From Jackrogersella multiformis (lineage: Eukaryota; Ascomycota; Sordariomycetes; Xylariales; Hypoxylaceae), in NCBI GenBank assembly GCA_902806575.1, contig CADCXD010000018.1:496001-560000 (forward strand): a DNA stretch of 64,000 nucleotides, in the 5' to 3' direction. A program made the position numbers and the translations under genes. Positions 34,059-46,181 of this stretch are shown in pieces. Below the pieces are notes generated by a model, which saw nothing but the letters and a program-made list of their open reading frames with translations, did not search any database and was not told where the DNA came from. Every line of letters begins with the position of its first letter. Position 1 is the first letter of the stretch.

Positions 34059-34695
34059 CTATCCCATCCTCTGTTTTCTTCTCACCCACACCTGTTGATC
34101 ATCTCCGGCATCTTCATTGCTGACTCCGGCCTCCTTATTGGGGTCAGGACGTAACTGGACTTCCCATATGCCCAACCTATAGCTAGCACGATCTGCTCTT
34201 CCGGAGAATAGATCAAACGACCACCCGTGCTTCGGACAAGTAATTCCGGCACTCAATACGATGCCAAAGTCTTCTATGTCGAACGGGGTACCCTCGGAGA
34301 GAGGATATGATGAATGTGGACATCTCTATCACTTGGTTGGTTATCAACTCCTTTGTAGAATATAATAACCACCTAGGTAAACTAAGTGTATGTAAGGTAT
34401 GACCTACGTTGTTAATGGCATGGATCTTGCCTTTGTACTTGAACACTAGTACTTGATCCCGAAGCCCTCCCTCTGAATGAAATATCAAATCCCCATTGAC
34501 TTGATATGCTTGAGAACTATCTGTGGCGGGAACATGGAAGACCTTGCACCCGGGCGTCGAGTTCTGCTCAGTACAGGGACTATGTTCAGATAGACTGGCG
34601 TTGCCTGAGTCGGATACATTAGGAAACGAAGAGACGAGGCCTACACAGAACCACGCATCACCTTTCCGAGACCTGGCTGTAAACGGTGATGCCAT
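34059..34695 (-). CDS. Stand-alone Rieske [2Fe-2S] protein
   Basis: Two exons, 34695-34408 and 34325-34059, separated by an 82-bp intron that contains in-frame stops, give 184 residues. The join yields INNRCPHSSYPL, so the cluster ligands are Cys98/His100 and Cys126/His129 in GITCPKHGWSFDL. The family usually reads CPH-x-G-xPL; here the Gly is Ser. There is no signal peptide, membrane helix or catalytic oxygenase domain, so it resembles small ferredoxin-like Rieske proteins (NirD or RFESD type). It probably carries electrons in the cytosol; the partner is unknown. The intron contains an ACCTAGGT palindrome at 34371-34378. Confidence 0.85.
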
Positions 34696-36413
34696 GTCGA
34701 GTTGTCTTAGACATATCGCCTTAAGTATAGTAATTTATTTTTACAACTTAGATCAAGAGGGTATAACTGAACTTCATAGTTCAGAATATACCGAAAAATG
34801 TTGCGATGTATATGAATAGATAACGGGGTATCGAAGTCTGATAAGAAATTATTTAACGCTTACCTACTGCCCCCGGGCCTTCTAACTTAAAAAATCACTT
34901 TGACTTTTTACGATATCGTTGAAGTCTTCATGACTTAACTCGTTGTCCTTGACAATTCATATCTGTTTTCAAGACTTCGAAACAACATCGAAGGGGGCTT
35001 ATCACATGTAAATAATCTCTAAAACTAAGGGTTTTGTGGACCTATTTTAGGTGATGGGGTTCGACCGCTTCTCTTGCAGCGGACTTTATGACGGGACAAG
35101 CATGATATGTCTGTATGTTTAGGATCAGGTGTAAGTGATACATCGTCGGTCTGCCCTCGTATTTGAGGGCAAAGGGGGTCGTGGCGGTGATGACCATTAT
35201 CTGAGCAATAGGATGATTTCCATGAAATTTTTGAGACTTTCGGTATGCCGCCGAGGATCCCTAATACCTCTACGTACCTGACTATCAGGACGTGGACAAC
35301 AGCCAGCCAACTGAAAGAAGAGAAAAAATAGAATACCCCTGCTCACCTTAGGCCATTAGCGCGTACCTAGGTGAAATAAATGGGGTGATAAGGCCCGCCG
35401 AGTGGTCCTATCCTGTCCATCCATGAGATATGATAGGCTAAAAGACCTTAGCCGATCCTACTTATCGGGTTATGTACCTGGTCTACCTTGTTAGGCCGTT
35501 TAGGTACCTACATATGTACATAGTAGGCGGGCAGCTAGGCGCAATCGATTGTCGCTGTTACGACAGCACGGGCCACAGTCAACAAGTTTGCACTTTCAAG
35601 CTTGCATGGATCTCTGCCAACTCACCATCGCATCTACACTTGGTCATCTCGCATATTTCGATAGGACTGTATGTAAGTACATATGTAGAAATGCAGGTAA
35701 GTACATAGGTAGTACTGCATTTCTTATGAGTTTCTTATTTAAGCCTGATAGTTCGAATCAATTGGAACGAGAAATAAGAGACTGGATAAGCAATATATAA
35801 ACTATTGTTTAAAGATCATTTAACAAAGTTGTTAAACAAGCTTATGATTTGGCATCAGATCGTGATACCCCTGTCAATTCCAACCCCCTCCGTTTAATTC
35901 AACTTTCCCATCTTTCGCGCACACGGAAAGAACAAGCATCACCACCAGCCCCGCGTCATTTCTGGTGGTCACCTTCCTCGTACTAAAGGAGGTTGGGAGG
36001 TCGTAACCCACCAGTAAAGAAGATGTTAATGCATTAGGGAAGTGAGCTAGAAATCTTTTTCCTGATTTCTAACTTTTCCCTCCTTTCCCATCTTTTTTAC
36101 TTTACTCTTCTCAATTTTTCTTCCATCTTTCTGCAGAGTGCGGTTTTCGTGTCACCGCCGGTACTAACCTTTCCCGCAGCATTTGTCAACATTGGTGGAA
36201 CTAATTATACCTAAGACATTTGGAAGTGTAAGTTGATGAAACCACATTCCTCAATCTACAATTTATACTAATTAAGTCTTAAAGTTGTTGGAGGAGGTTT
36301 TTCAAAAAAGGGCATCGAATCATCGGCCTTGGTGAGCGAGAGCTCTTGTCTCAGTCGCATTCCAATACCCTCGACTCAAGTCCAAGTCCGCTTCAGGACA
36401 AAACTCAGACAAG
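34696..36413. other. Intergenic
   Basis: Divergent upstream regions of the Rieske gene and the surface-protein gene. It contains ACCTAGGT at 35365-35372. An 8-bp inverted repeat (ACCACCAG at 35941-35948 and CTGGTGGT at 35962-35969) could form a hairpin. No gene is seen. Confidence 0.5.
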
Positions 36414-37661
36414 ATGCGACCTAGCCAAAGTCTTTTTCTCTCCTCACTCTTCACCCTCGTCGCAGCTCACCCATTTCCGCAAGACGACTTAAGAAATGTA
36501 GGCTTCGGATACCTCATGAACCGTGCCTGCGCATCGTACTGCGGCGCCGATAACCAATACTGCTGCTCAAACGGTCAATCATGCACAACATCAGCCGGCA
36601 TAGCAAGCTGCGTAGGCGAGTACGACTACTCCACCACTACGTGGACTGAGACGAAAACCTATACCAGCACTATCAGTTCCTTGCTAAGTGCCACAACTGC
36701 TGCATCGGGAGGGACCAACGGTGCACCTTGCATACCGCCAGAAGGGACTGGGCAGATCGCTTGCGGCCCTATTTGCTGTGCGAACTGGCAATACTGCGCC
36801 CACGACGGCCAATGTATGCCGAACGTCAGCGGTGGCGCTTGGACCCAGTGGACCACAGTCGGCGTCGTCACAACGCAGTACTCGGCTCCCTACAGAGTCA
36901 CGAGCGGTAGCACCATTATACAAACCTCAGAACCTACCACTACCGGTACTGCAGCCAGCGAGACCGCTTCGTCTACTAGCACCGTTGCCCCCGCCCCCGT
37001 CGCCTCCACGAGCGGCTCTCTAAGCGGAGGCGCCATCGCTGGCATCGTTGTTGGCACAATTGCTGGTGTGCTCTTACTACTTCTACTATGCTTTTGCTGC
37101 ATAGTTAGGGGCCTCTGGGACACATTCGCCGGTATCTTCGGTCTCGGTCGCAAGAAGAGAGAAACGGAACGAGTCGAGATCATCGAAGAGCGATATTCCA
37201 GACGCGGGAGCAGACATGGCAGCACGTACGGTGCAGGCGCAGGCGCAACACGACCGGCCCACCGAACGTGGTTTGGAGGCGGTGGTGGTGGGGGGGGCCG
37301 ACCCACGTCAGCCGCTGGTCGCAAAGAAAAGAGTTCGACCAGTGGAGCCGGCTGGGTAGCTGCCGGTATGGGTGCGGCAGCCCTTCTTCTTGGCCTGAAG
37401 AGGGACGATAAGCGTAGGGCTAGCAGTCATAAGCCGCCGCGGAGCGACTTGAGTAGTTCGTTCTACACCGACTCATATTCTGCAAGCAGCCCTAGTGAGT
37501 TTATCCCTCAAAGATAAACTCCGAAGGGGTTTTTACTGACCATTTTCTTCTTTACAGGTAGCCAAAGTTCCGACCGAAGAACACGAGATTCACGGCGCTC
37601 GAGGCACTCGAGAGCGACGAGACCCTCGAGAGCTGCTTCACGGCCCTCGAGGAGAAGCTAG
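36414..37661 (+). CDS. Cysteine-rich single-pass surface protein, possible wall sensor
   Basis: Two exons, 36414-37494 and 37558-37661, give 394 residues. A signal peptide covers about 1-18. Two small Cys-rich modules (about 38-67 with CASYCGADNQYCCSNG, and about 103-138 with CGPICCANWQYCAHDGQC) are followed by a Ser/Thr-rich stretch. A transmembrane helix (about 204-229) ends in LLLLLLCFCCIV. A basic cytoplasmic tail contains a Gly8 run and, in exon 2, Arg-Ser repeats. The layout is that of fungal wall-stress sensors or other plasma-membrane mucin-like proteins, but no named domain such as WSC is seen. The short second exon was added because the donor GTGAGT and acceptor TTACAG are in phase and open to TAG. 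Confidence 0.8.
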
Positions 37662-39019
37662 AGGCAGAGTCCTCCCCCGCTTCCGCGCCCGCCTGTACCT
37701 TACACGTCCTCCCTCCGAATTTGAGTTTATAACCCCCTTTCGTCGCGGGATCGGGTTTTTTTTCTTGTTCTTTTTATTTTTCTTCTTTTTTATTCGGCAA
37801 CCCCGGCATACATACCACAATACCTACATTATGGAAACGGCGTTTCGGAACAGTGATTTCATTTCTACCTAGACTTAATTCTTTCACGAAGATTTGCGAC
37901 GACACCAACAGCACAAAACTAAAGACGAAATGAAAACTTATCCCATGACATACGAATGAATAGTATGGAAAACGAAATACGAACAGGGGGGGTTTGAGAT
38001 GAGCCTCTGAAACTATGTACATATGAAAACGATGACGAGGGGCACATGCCGATGAAGTGAGCGGATCGGCACGAGGAGACCAGGTCCGCATTGAATCTCC
38101 TGGAATCGGAATGAAGTAAGAGGTGGAAAAGATGGACGCGTAGATAGTTATGAATGGATATTCGGCGCTTCGTGGGATGTCCCCGTAGCAGACTGAGATG
38201 AGACGAGCTCTATAACCGCGTGTCAGTGATCGATTGTGAAACTAACCTTACGTCTGGACCCAAGCTGAGATGTTATCGTCTTCATTCAGTTCATCAGGGA
38301 AGCTCTATCTACTCTTCTCCCGCCAGCTGGTTCTGTTCTAAGAATTACAGTTCGTCTCCCTGCCTAACTTCTCATCCATGATTATAAGCTACGAGGTCTG
38401 GTCATACATACCCCGTGAGGCGAGCACCAGAAACTCGCTACACCAATAACTTGGTATAGGTACTGCAGCAATATACATACGCGTGGAAGGACTTCGAGTA
38501 CCTAGAGGAGAGGTATGGTGGGGACGTACGTATGCATATGTGCCTATGTCTAGATGCCTAGAACGCACTCCTGGTGGAATGGTTACTTAGGCAGGTATGG
38601 GTGGCTATTGGGATGCGAAGCAAGCAAGTACGGTTTCCTAACTTTGAGAAAGACATCATGGGTGTATAGGCGTGGAAAGGGGTGCTAGTTCTCGAGACGG
38701 AAGATAACTTCAAGTTTCCCGAGACTTTCCATAGGCTATGAACAACTGTGTTGCTTGCTTTGAGGGAATTCCATGTTTCGTTTAATAGATAAGTATATAC
38801 CATGACAAGAGACGGGTCCCCGAGATAGTATCGGTATCTCATTATCTCGTAAGCTCACATTCAGGCGAGAACCACGGGGAAAGCCAGGAAACGAGTTTGG
38901 TTAATATTCTTAGTATTCGGTTCCATTTTTCGTAGCTATCTTGCTACGCGATGCACATGAACCCCTGCGACTCCGTATTGAGACCCAGAAATCAAAGAAA
39001 CCATTCTGTCCACCCACGT
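37662..39019. other. Intergenic between convergent genes
   Basis: 3' flanks of the surface-protein gene and RPL9. T-rich tracts at about 37756-37791 may belong to the 3' UTR. The short open frames here look spurious. Confidence 0.5.
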
Positions 39020-39984
39020 TTAAGCATCTTCCACGATGTTGCCCTTCTCGGAAACGTACATGCCGTCCAAGAACTAGGGGGATCTGTCAGTATATAAAGC
39101 GTAATATCGAGAAGCAGGTAGAATTCGCCAGGGCGTACCTTTCGGATATCCTTGTTTCGGACTCGGCAGATCTGTTGGATGTCGGCGGCGCTTTGGGAGA
39201 CATCCTCGAGGGAGTTGCCTAGCAGGAGCAGCTCATCCTTCTGGGCTGTGGAGATCTCGACGTCGACACCGGGTTGCATCACGACTCTTCGGACGAGCTT
39301 CTCACCGATGAAGTTTCTGTCGTATACCAATCAGTTACCCTATCCATATATAGGTATATATATATATTTCCGTATATATTTCCTCGTCACATATTCGGGA
39401 AGCGCAAAACATACCGGATCTCGACCTCGAAGTTTCCCGTCTCGCTGTTCTTGTCCAGGTTGACGTTGATAGGGAAATGGGCGTAGACGTAGCGCATCTT
39501 GTACTTGAAGCCCTTGGTGACGCCGATGACTAGGTTGTTGATTAGGGTACGGACGGTTCGGAGAGTGGCGACATCCTTTCGCGATCCGTGGTGGATCTCA
39601 ATGCCAATAACATTCTTCTTCGGTCGCGAAAAGTTGACGGCGATGTGGCTCAGATCCTTGGAAAGCTTGCCTATTTTTTTTTCTATTAGATTCCTTCAAT
39701 GCGCCTCCAAGCAGTAGATTGGCCGTTGTTGCTAGTAGGGGATATCGTACCTCGGGGGCCTTCGACTGTGACGTTGCGGGACTTGATGTGGACCTTGACT
39801 ATTTCGCGGATCGTGTGTCAGTATTTGTAGATGCTACCATGGAATTCTTATGTCCTCTCTCCAACCAGCTACAAGTATCCGAACCACCAGACCTGGCGAT
39901 GACGACTCCAACACGGGCAATTCGGGTCGAAAACGTACCTCCCTCGGGAATCTCCAAGGTCTCGAGACTGTGGATGTAACGCAT
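39020..39984 (-). CDS. rpl9: 60S ribosomal protein L9 (uL6)
   Basis: Large-subunit ribosomal protein near the GTPase-associated centre. Five exons: 39984-39939, 39798-39751, 39670-39415, 39316-39139 and 39073-39020, giving 193 residues, the usual length. It starts MRYIHSLETLEIPEGVKVHIKSRNV. Characteristic blocks are VEGPRGKLSKDL, SRPKKNVIGIEIHHGSRKD, RNFIGEKLVRRVVM and SAADIQQICRVRNKDIRKFLDGMYV. All junctions are in phase with GT-AG ends. The small N-terminal exons are typical of fungal ribosomal protein genes. It lies head-to-head with VPS26, 735 bp apart. I saw no snoRNA boxes in its introns, but I checked only by eye. Confidence 0.96.
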
Positions 39985-40719
39985 CTTAACGGTTCAGGTG
40001 AGGGTATCGCGGGGAAGAAATGGACCTAGAAAGAATGAAGATGTGAGTAAGTTGTAAAGTCTAGATAGGAGCAGATTACAGAATTGGCAGATTAAACAAA
40101 TTTACAACGGATTGATTCGAGGGTATATTGAGCAGCGGGGTTCTAACGTACCTGAATGTGATGTCGTCTTGAACGGGAAAGAAAAAAAAAGTCGCCAGTG
40201 CCGAAGTCTAAGAAATCAATTGAGGAAATTGGTTGTGTGGCCGAGTGACGAGTCGCTAAGCAGAAATTGTGGATAAACCGCGGAATTTTTGGTACCACCG
40301 TTGTAGGTACTTCCTTCAGGTTTATTTCATTAGGGCTTTTGGCTTTTGGCTTTGGTGGGGCACCTACGGATCTGTACCTAGGTACAAGTTCCAAAGATGG
40401 ATGTGGCTCAACGGGGAGGCTGGGTTGTTACTAAATCCTTTATCATGGGCTATCTATTTTCCGACGTGGTGAGGCTGAAGCTTAAGCCACATTGAATGCT
40501 GGAACCTCTAGGTAGATACAGTTTACCTAGCCACTAGCTCCAATTGATTGATGATTGAACATCGAATAAACAAATGTGGGGCTACAAGACAGGAGGATAA
40601 CGATTTCGGCTTGCGAAGGCTTCAAGATTCAACAATTTTCCTACCTACCTGGTAGCGACATCCAGCGACTTCAACAACAACCCAATTCCTCTCTTCCCCT
40701 GCATCGATAGTCGCCCAAG
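39985..40719. promoter_or_regulatory. Divergent RPL9/VPS26 promoter region
   Basis: This 735-bp region separates the two start codons. It holds an ACCTAGGT palindrome (40376-40383). No strong TATA box is visible. Confidence 0.45.
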
Positions 40720-41924
40720 ATGTCATACTTCTTCGCCACCCCGGTCGACATCGACATCGTCCTCGAAGACAGCGACGAGCGCCAAGTCGTCGACATAAGG
40801 GAAAAGCAGCGCCGCGAGAAGGCGCCGCTTTACATGGACGGGGAGTCCGTAAAGGGGCAGGTCACGGTGCGCCCGAAGGACGGGAAGCGCCTGGAGCATA
40901 CGGGAATCAAGGTGCAGTTTATCGGCACCATAGGTTTGTGTTCCTTTTTTTTTTGAGAGAGAGTTATATGTATCCCATCATGTCCGGGAATATCTTCCAA
41001 TACGCCCATCGGTCACGAGCTCTTCCGTACTAGGAGCTAAACTAACGCGACCCCCGTAGAAATGTTCTTCGACCGAGGCAACCACTACGAGTTCCTCTCG
41101 CTCAACCAGGAGCTGGCGGCGCCGGGCGAGCTGCAGCACCCGCAGACCTTCGACTTCAACTTCAAGAACGTGGAGAAGCAGTACGAGTCCTACAACGGCA
41201 TCAACGTGAAGCTGCGGTACTTCGTGCGCGTCACCGTCGCCCGCCGCATGGCCGACGTCATCCGCGAGAAGGACCTCTGGGTCTACAGCTACCGCATCCC
41301 CCCCGAGATGAACAGCTCCATCAAGATGGACGTCGGCATCGAGGACTGCCTCCACATCGAGTTCGAGTACAGCAAGAGCAAGTACCACCTCAAGGACGTC
41401 ATCGTCGGCCGCATCTACTTCCTCTTGGTGCGCCTCAAGATCAAGCACATGGAGCTTAGTATCATCCGGAGGGAGACCACGGGCGCCGCGCCGAACCAGT
41501 ATAACGAGAGCGAGACCCTCGTGCGCTTCGAGGTGAGTCCCTCCTTAGCCTTTCTACTCCGGGATATGGTCTCATCCTCATCCCTATCCTCGTACCTATT
41601 CCTACCCTACCCTACCCCTCCCAGCTGACCCACCCTCCCCAGATAATGGACGGGTCCCCCTCTCGCGGCGAGACCATCCCGATCCGCCTGTTCCTCGGGG
41701 GCTTCGACCTGACGCCGACCTTCCGCGACGTGAACAAGAAGTTCTCGACGCGGTACTACCTGAGCCTGGTGCTGATCGACGAGGACGCCCGCCGCTACTT
41801 CAAGCAGTCCGAGATCATCCTGTACCGCCAGGCCCCGGCCGACGCCGCCGCCGCCGCCGCCGGCGACCCCACCGTCGTCTCCGTCCCCGAGTCCACCCGC
41901 CCGCCCATGCCTATCCAGGCGTGA
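40720..41924 (+). CDS. vps26: Retromer subunit VPS26
   Basis: Arrestin-fold subunit of the retromer, which recycles cargo from endosomes to the Golgi with Vps35 and Vps29. Three exons: 40720-40933, 41060-41532 and 41643-41924, giving 322 residues. Conserved blocks include PLYMDGESVKGQVTVRPKD, the turn GIKVQFIGTIEMFFDRGNHYEF, LRYFVRVTV and LFLGGFDLTPTFRDVNKKFSTRYYLSLVLIDEDARRYFKQSEIILYR. The C-terminal tail is short, with an Ala7 run. Exons 2 and 3 are very GC-rich. The 3' flank is rich in microsatellites. Confidence 0.96.
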
Positions 41925-41970
41925 GAGCTGGTGCCGGTGATGGCGTGAGAGATGGGGTTCACACTTTGTT

Positions 41971-42082
41971 CTACCACTACTACTGTTACTACTATTAACT
42001 GCTGCTACCGCCCCTACTACTACTACCACTACCACTACTACTACTACTACTACTGCTACTACTACTACTGCTGCTACTATTA
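41971..42082. repeat. Imperfect CTA/TAC trinucleotide tract
   Basis: About 110 bp dominated by CTA units with CTG and CCA variants, just after the VPS26 stop codon. It is probably part of the 3' UTR. Confidence 0.9.
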
Positions 42083-42115
42083 CGTATCGACCAGATTCTC
42101 TGTACATTCTTCTTC

Positions 42116-42150
42116 CTTACCTTACCTTACCTTACCTTACCTTACCTTAC
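42116..42150. repeat. CTTAC tandem repeat, seven copies
   Basis: Seven perfect CTTAC units without interruption, followed by a C-rich run. Confidence 0.97.
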
Positions 42151-42560
42151 CTCCCCCCCTCGCCCTCCCCCCTTTCCCCGAGGTCGAGCATCGACGGCAA
42201 CGGCGTTTACGTGGTTTTTGATTAGCATGCGATCGAGTCAGACAGAGCCAAGGCGTTTACTCATGAAGGAGAGGGATATTCCAGTTTAGTTTAGTTTACT
42301 TTACTTTAGTCCAATCAAGTCAAAAGTCAAACCGAAATCAAATCAAGTCGAGTCAAGTCTAGCAAAATGTCAAGTCTAGACAAATCTGTAGTAATTCGCA
42401 TATATTCTTTCCTACCGAGAAGGGCCCGAGCCGAGGTCTATATCTCGGCTCGGGAGGTATCATCTAGTAAAACAAGCCGTGTTGTACATTGCCATCGCTT
42501 CCCGCCTGGTGCTGCGCTACCGTAATGTGACGCGACATGACGTGACGCATAACCGCAACC

Positions 42561-45500
42561 TCACAGGATCTCCATCTCGTCGTCGGCCGCGAACCCGAAC
42601 TGGTCGTTGTGGATGGCCGCGATGCGGTCGAGCTCGTCCTGGTACTCCTTGCGGATGTCGGCCAGGGTCACCACCCTGCGCTTCGAGACGTCGGCGGCGG
42701 GCTGCTGCTGCTGCTGCTGCTGCTGCGGTCCGGGCCTGGCGGGGCGCGCCGGCCCCTCGATGGTGATCCACGCCTGCTTGGGGTCGACGCAGCTCAGGAC
42801 GTTGATGAGCATCAGGTACTGCCGCGTGACGGCCGTGTCCAGGATGTCGTCGCCCGTCACCTGGTCGCCCTCGCCGAGCTGCCTGAGCTTTTGGATGCGG
42901 TCGAGCAGGATGGCGGCGGCGCCGCGGTAGTCGTTGCGCTTGATGCGCCAAGCGTACAGGATCTGGTGGTAGGGGACGCCCGTGACCACGTCCACGGTGT
43001 CCTGGCAGTGCTGCGCGAGGATGTCGTCGACGACGCCCTGCAGGCCCGGGAAGGTCAGGTTGACCAGTTCCGAGTTGTGGAGGTTGTCGCACATCCTCTG
43101 GATCAGCGCTCGCAGGCACGAATGCTGCAAGGCGTGGTCCTTCATCCCCACGACGGTCGAATGCGCCAGCTCGAATTGCGAGGTCGCCAGAGCGCCGCTG
43201 AAGAGGCGGCACTGGATTTCTGTCCGGACCTTGTCCGCGTCCTCCGTTTTGCTGGTAACAAATTGGAGTGCGAGACGAGCAAAGTCGATGACGAAGGAGT
43301 AAGCCTTTTGGTGCTCGAAGAGGGCGACTATGTGCGCGTGATAGCGCGGGAGCCCTGCGAAAAGTAGGTTCCATTCCGTCTCGTCGAGAAGACCACTGCT
43401 ATGCCTTTCAGGATTCGCCTTAGGTACACCTAATAAACCATTAGCCAACTCTGTTTAATTTCATCCATCAGCTACTTACTCATCCCATATGCTGCCCTCT
43501 TGAAGTAGGTAGCTGCAGTCGTATAGTCCTTGAGAGCAAGGTGTACACGCCCTTGCACATAAGTTGTGAAAGGATCTTGTTCACAGAAGGGAGCCAACTC
43601 AAGGGCAAGATCTGCCCTATCCCTAACGAGCAGACCGCACTGGATGTATTGAGGCTGTAACTCCACATTGCTGGCGGGAGCACAAAGATCGGCGACGATA
43701 TTTGTGATTAATGACGGCATCGCGTCCGAGGAGATTGATTGAAGTTCGGGTAGTTCGAGAAGGTGCCCTACATTGCCCTCAAGTGCGGTAAGGACCCTAT
43801 GCTCCTCGACTTGTCTCTTCGGGGCTACAGGGGAGCCTCCAGACGCGGAATTCGATCTGTCTGCCTTCGGTAGTGGTGTTGATAGCTGAGTATTGGCAAG
43901 CCATCGGAGGAGTTCGAGTCTCCGAAGTATTATGAGCAGGTTGCGATATATAACACCAACCTCGACGTGATTATGAAGAGCATCTTCCGGGCGATCGAAT
44001 TCGAATTCCATATGGACTAAGAGGATCAACTGGCTGAAGCAGACGTGCCATTGTAGCTCGGCCAAGTCCTGAACCGACTTGACGATGATCTTCCGCCCAA
44101 ACTCGGTAAGCGGGAGTTCGGTTGGATGCTGCGAATCCCAGGTCTCGTTAAACGTCGCAAGTACTCGGTCATACAAGCGTGTTGTTACCAGGCTGAAGTT
44201 TTGACCAAGAGTATCAGTCACCTGGGCTGCGTCTTCGTCAGATATCTGGCGCCAGAATCCCGCCTTATCCGAGACGAATTGGAATCGTTCCTGATCTGAC
44301 TTGGACGATTCTTCGAACATCTCTGGGCGGAAGACAGAATGGCAAACCTGCAGCATGCCGTCTGAGAAGCCCTCGATGAAGTTGACTCCGGAGCTAACGA
44401 GGGCTGGACACTCGTTCGACCCTTCGAATGTCAAGTTCGGATTATGGCAGATCTGTTCAAGTTCACAGCATTCTCTAATAGCAGAGATACTATCGGCGCA
44501 TACGACCCACGGCATCCCCGACTCCGACTCGTACGATAGTGCCAGCGCCTCACCCCGTGGTTTATCAAGCTCGAGTAAAATTCGGTAGAATTTTCGCCAT
44601 TGCATCTCACTGGAGTTTCTAAATTGCTCGTGATCCATATCACCTGATGACGTCTTGTTCAGGGATGAAGTTGAAGCGATAGCGGAGCAAATCGACTCGG
44701 CAAGGCCTTGACCGTTGCGAGATGACATGCTGCTCTGTCTTCCAATCGCTCCTTCATAGGCGCTTAGTGCAGCCTCGACAGTCGCCCTAGGAAACTTTCC
44801 CGGGGAAAAGATGAGCTGGAGCCATTTTTCTGTAGGGTCGGTGGGATCGGATGGGCTAGACACATGTGCGGTCGGTATAGCCGTGTCAGAAAACACGGAT
44901 CGCCAGCGGTCCTGCCAAGCATGGGGAAGTTCTTCGGGTAGGAAAGTCAACTCTTGGACTCGATACGCCATGTTGTTCTTCCATAGGAGCCACATTCTGA
45001 ACCCGTGGGTTGCGGAACGTTCTGCCACGCTGAAATCCGCAAGAGTCCAAACGTCTGATCCAATTGGGGGGGTCGGTATCATGTGGTCGTCGGGGAAGAG
45101 ATCATTCACCTGGACAGCACTGTTGTCGTCAGATTCCAACATCCAAAACTTGAACTCTCCAGGACCGATTGGAGAATAAGTCACACATAGTCGTTTCCCC
45201 TCGGTAGAGCCCACGATACGGATCAGGTTCGTCTGCGATGCGTCTAGCTGCCACTTCCCCGTTTCTTGTGGATCTCTTGGAGCATTTAGTAAGTCTATAG
45301 CCGAGAGGATCTGACCATTGTTCAAGTTCCAAACTCGTAAACGATGATCGAGACAGACTGTGAAAAGGAAAGAAGCATTGTTTAGTCCTAGATTCGTTTG
45401 GACTGCTGCTGTTGCAGCCTTGATGTCTAGGTCCCCTCGACCTCCTAGCAAGCTTCGGAACCAGCCCTTCGCATTGTAGAAGGTTTCCTTCCAAGGAACT

Positions 45501-46181
45501 TGGGACGCTAAAACCCCCCAATATTAGCCTTGTCACTTACAAACAACATGAGTAGAGCATACCATTGTGTGCTGTGTTCTTGTCGAAACGCAGATGGCCG
45601 CCATCGGAGAGAGTTGCAACCAGCTGGTCACAATTGACAGCAACAAGCCGGTATGGATGCTTGAAGTTGCGGAAAGCATGGGGCTGGAAAATCTTGCAGG
45701 AATCTCCAAGTCCCGTCTCGGCAAACGAACGCTTGCGGAAAGAGTCTGGTCTCAGGAATATAGTATACAATTGGTTGGCGGTGTCGAGGATGAAGATACT
45801 AAGCGCATCGTGATCGGGCGGGTCGCAAAAGGTAACGCAAGTAGGTATGATTGGGTGTTGGAAGTGGAAGTTTAGGATGAGGTTTGCGTCGGAGGCTTTC
45901 TTCGGCTTGCAGATATCGATAGTTCGTATACTCAAGACGGTATCATCTTCGAGAACTCGCCAAAGGAAACCCTTGGGAAAGCTGTGATGTTTTCGGTAGT
46001 AAATAGCAGACGTCGTAGCTCGAGGTGTATCGTTCTTTGCGATCGCCTTAGCTGACTTCGTCTTTCGAGGGACTCGTGCCTGGGAACTCGTAGTAGGAAG
46101 CTCGATGTCAACAATGTATGAGCTCGAAGATGGCTCCAAGTTAAGGCGCGTCTCCTTATATAAATACGATTGAGTAGCCAT
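42561..46181 (-). CDS. nup120: Nucleoporin NUP120 (Nup160 family)
   Basis: Scaffold component of the Y-shaped Nup84 complex of the nuclear pore. Three exons: 46181-45563, 45507-43480 and 43429-42561, giving 1171 residues. The N-terminal half is the predicted beta-propeller (LNLEPSSSSYIVDIELP near the start, WKETFYNAKGWFRSLLGGRG at the first junction); the C-terminal half is an alpha-solenoid. A glutamine run (CTG tract at 42702-42725) lies near the C-terminus, which ends DDEMEIL. The first intron (55 bp) contains GCTAAT. For the second intron I used the acceptor at 43431/43430 (50 bp) because the nearer AG would leave a 29-bp intron. It is divergent from RAD51, 505 bp apart. Confidence 0.88.
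42702..42725. repeat. CTG/CAG tract coding for glutamines
   Basis: Eight consecutive CTG units on the plus strand, read as Gln codons in NUP120 on the minus strand. A possible length polymorphism. Confidence 0.95.

Larger units (their letters stand above)
41925..42560. other. Low-complexity 3' flank between convergent VPS26 and NUP120
   Basis: Mostly simple repeats: a CTA/TAC tract, a CTTAC tract, then TTTAG/TTTAC units and TCAAG-like units at about 42280-42360. No gene is seen. Confidence 0.7.

Noticed and set aside
35053..35064. GGGTTCGACC resembling a B box
   Set aside because: No A box at suitable spacing, no cloverleaf and no T-run.
40978..41448. Minus-strand frame of 156 codons over VPS26
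   Set aside because: A Val/Asp/Leu-rich antisense shadow; the plus-strand exon is a clear VPS26 exon.
42609..43367. Plus-strand open frame of about 250 codons
   Set aside because: Antisense shadow of the last NUP120 exon. Leu/Asp/Val repeats reflect codon bias of the real strand.
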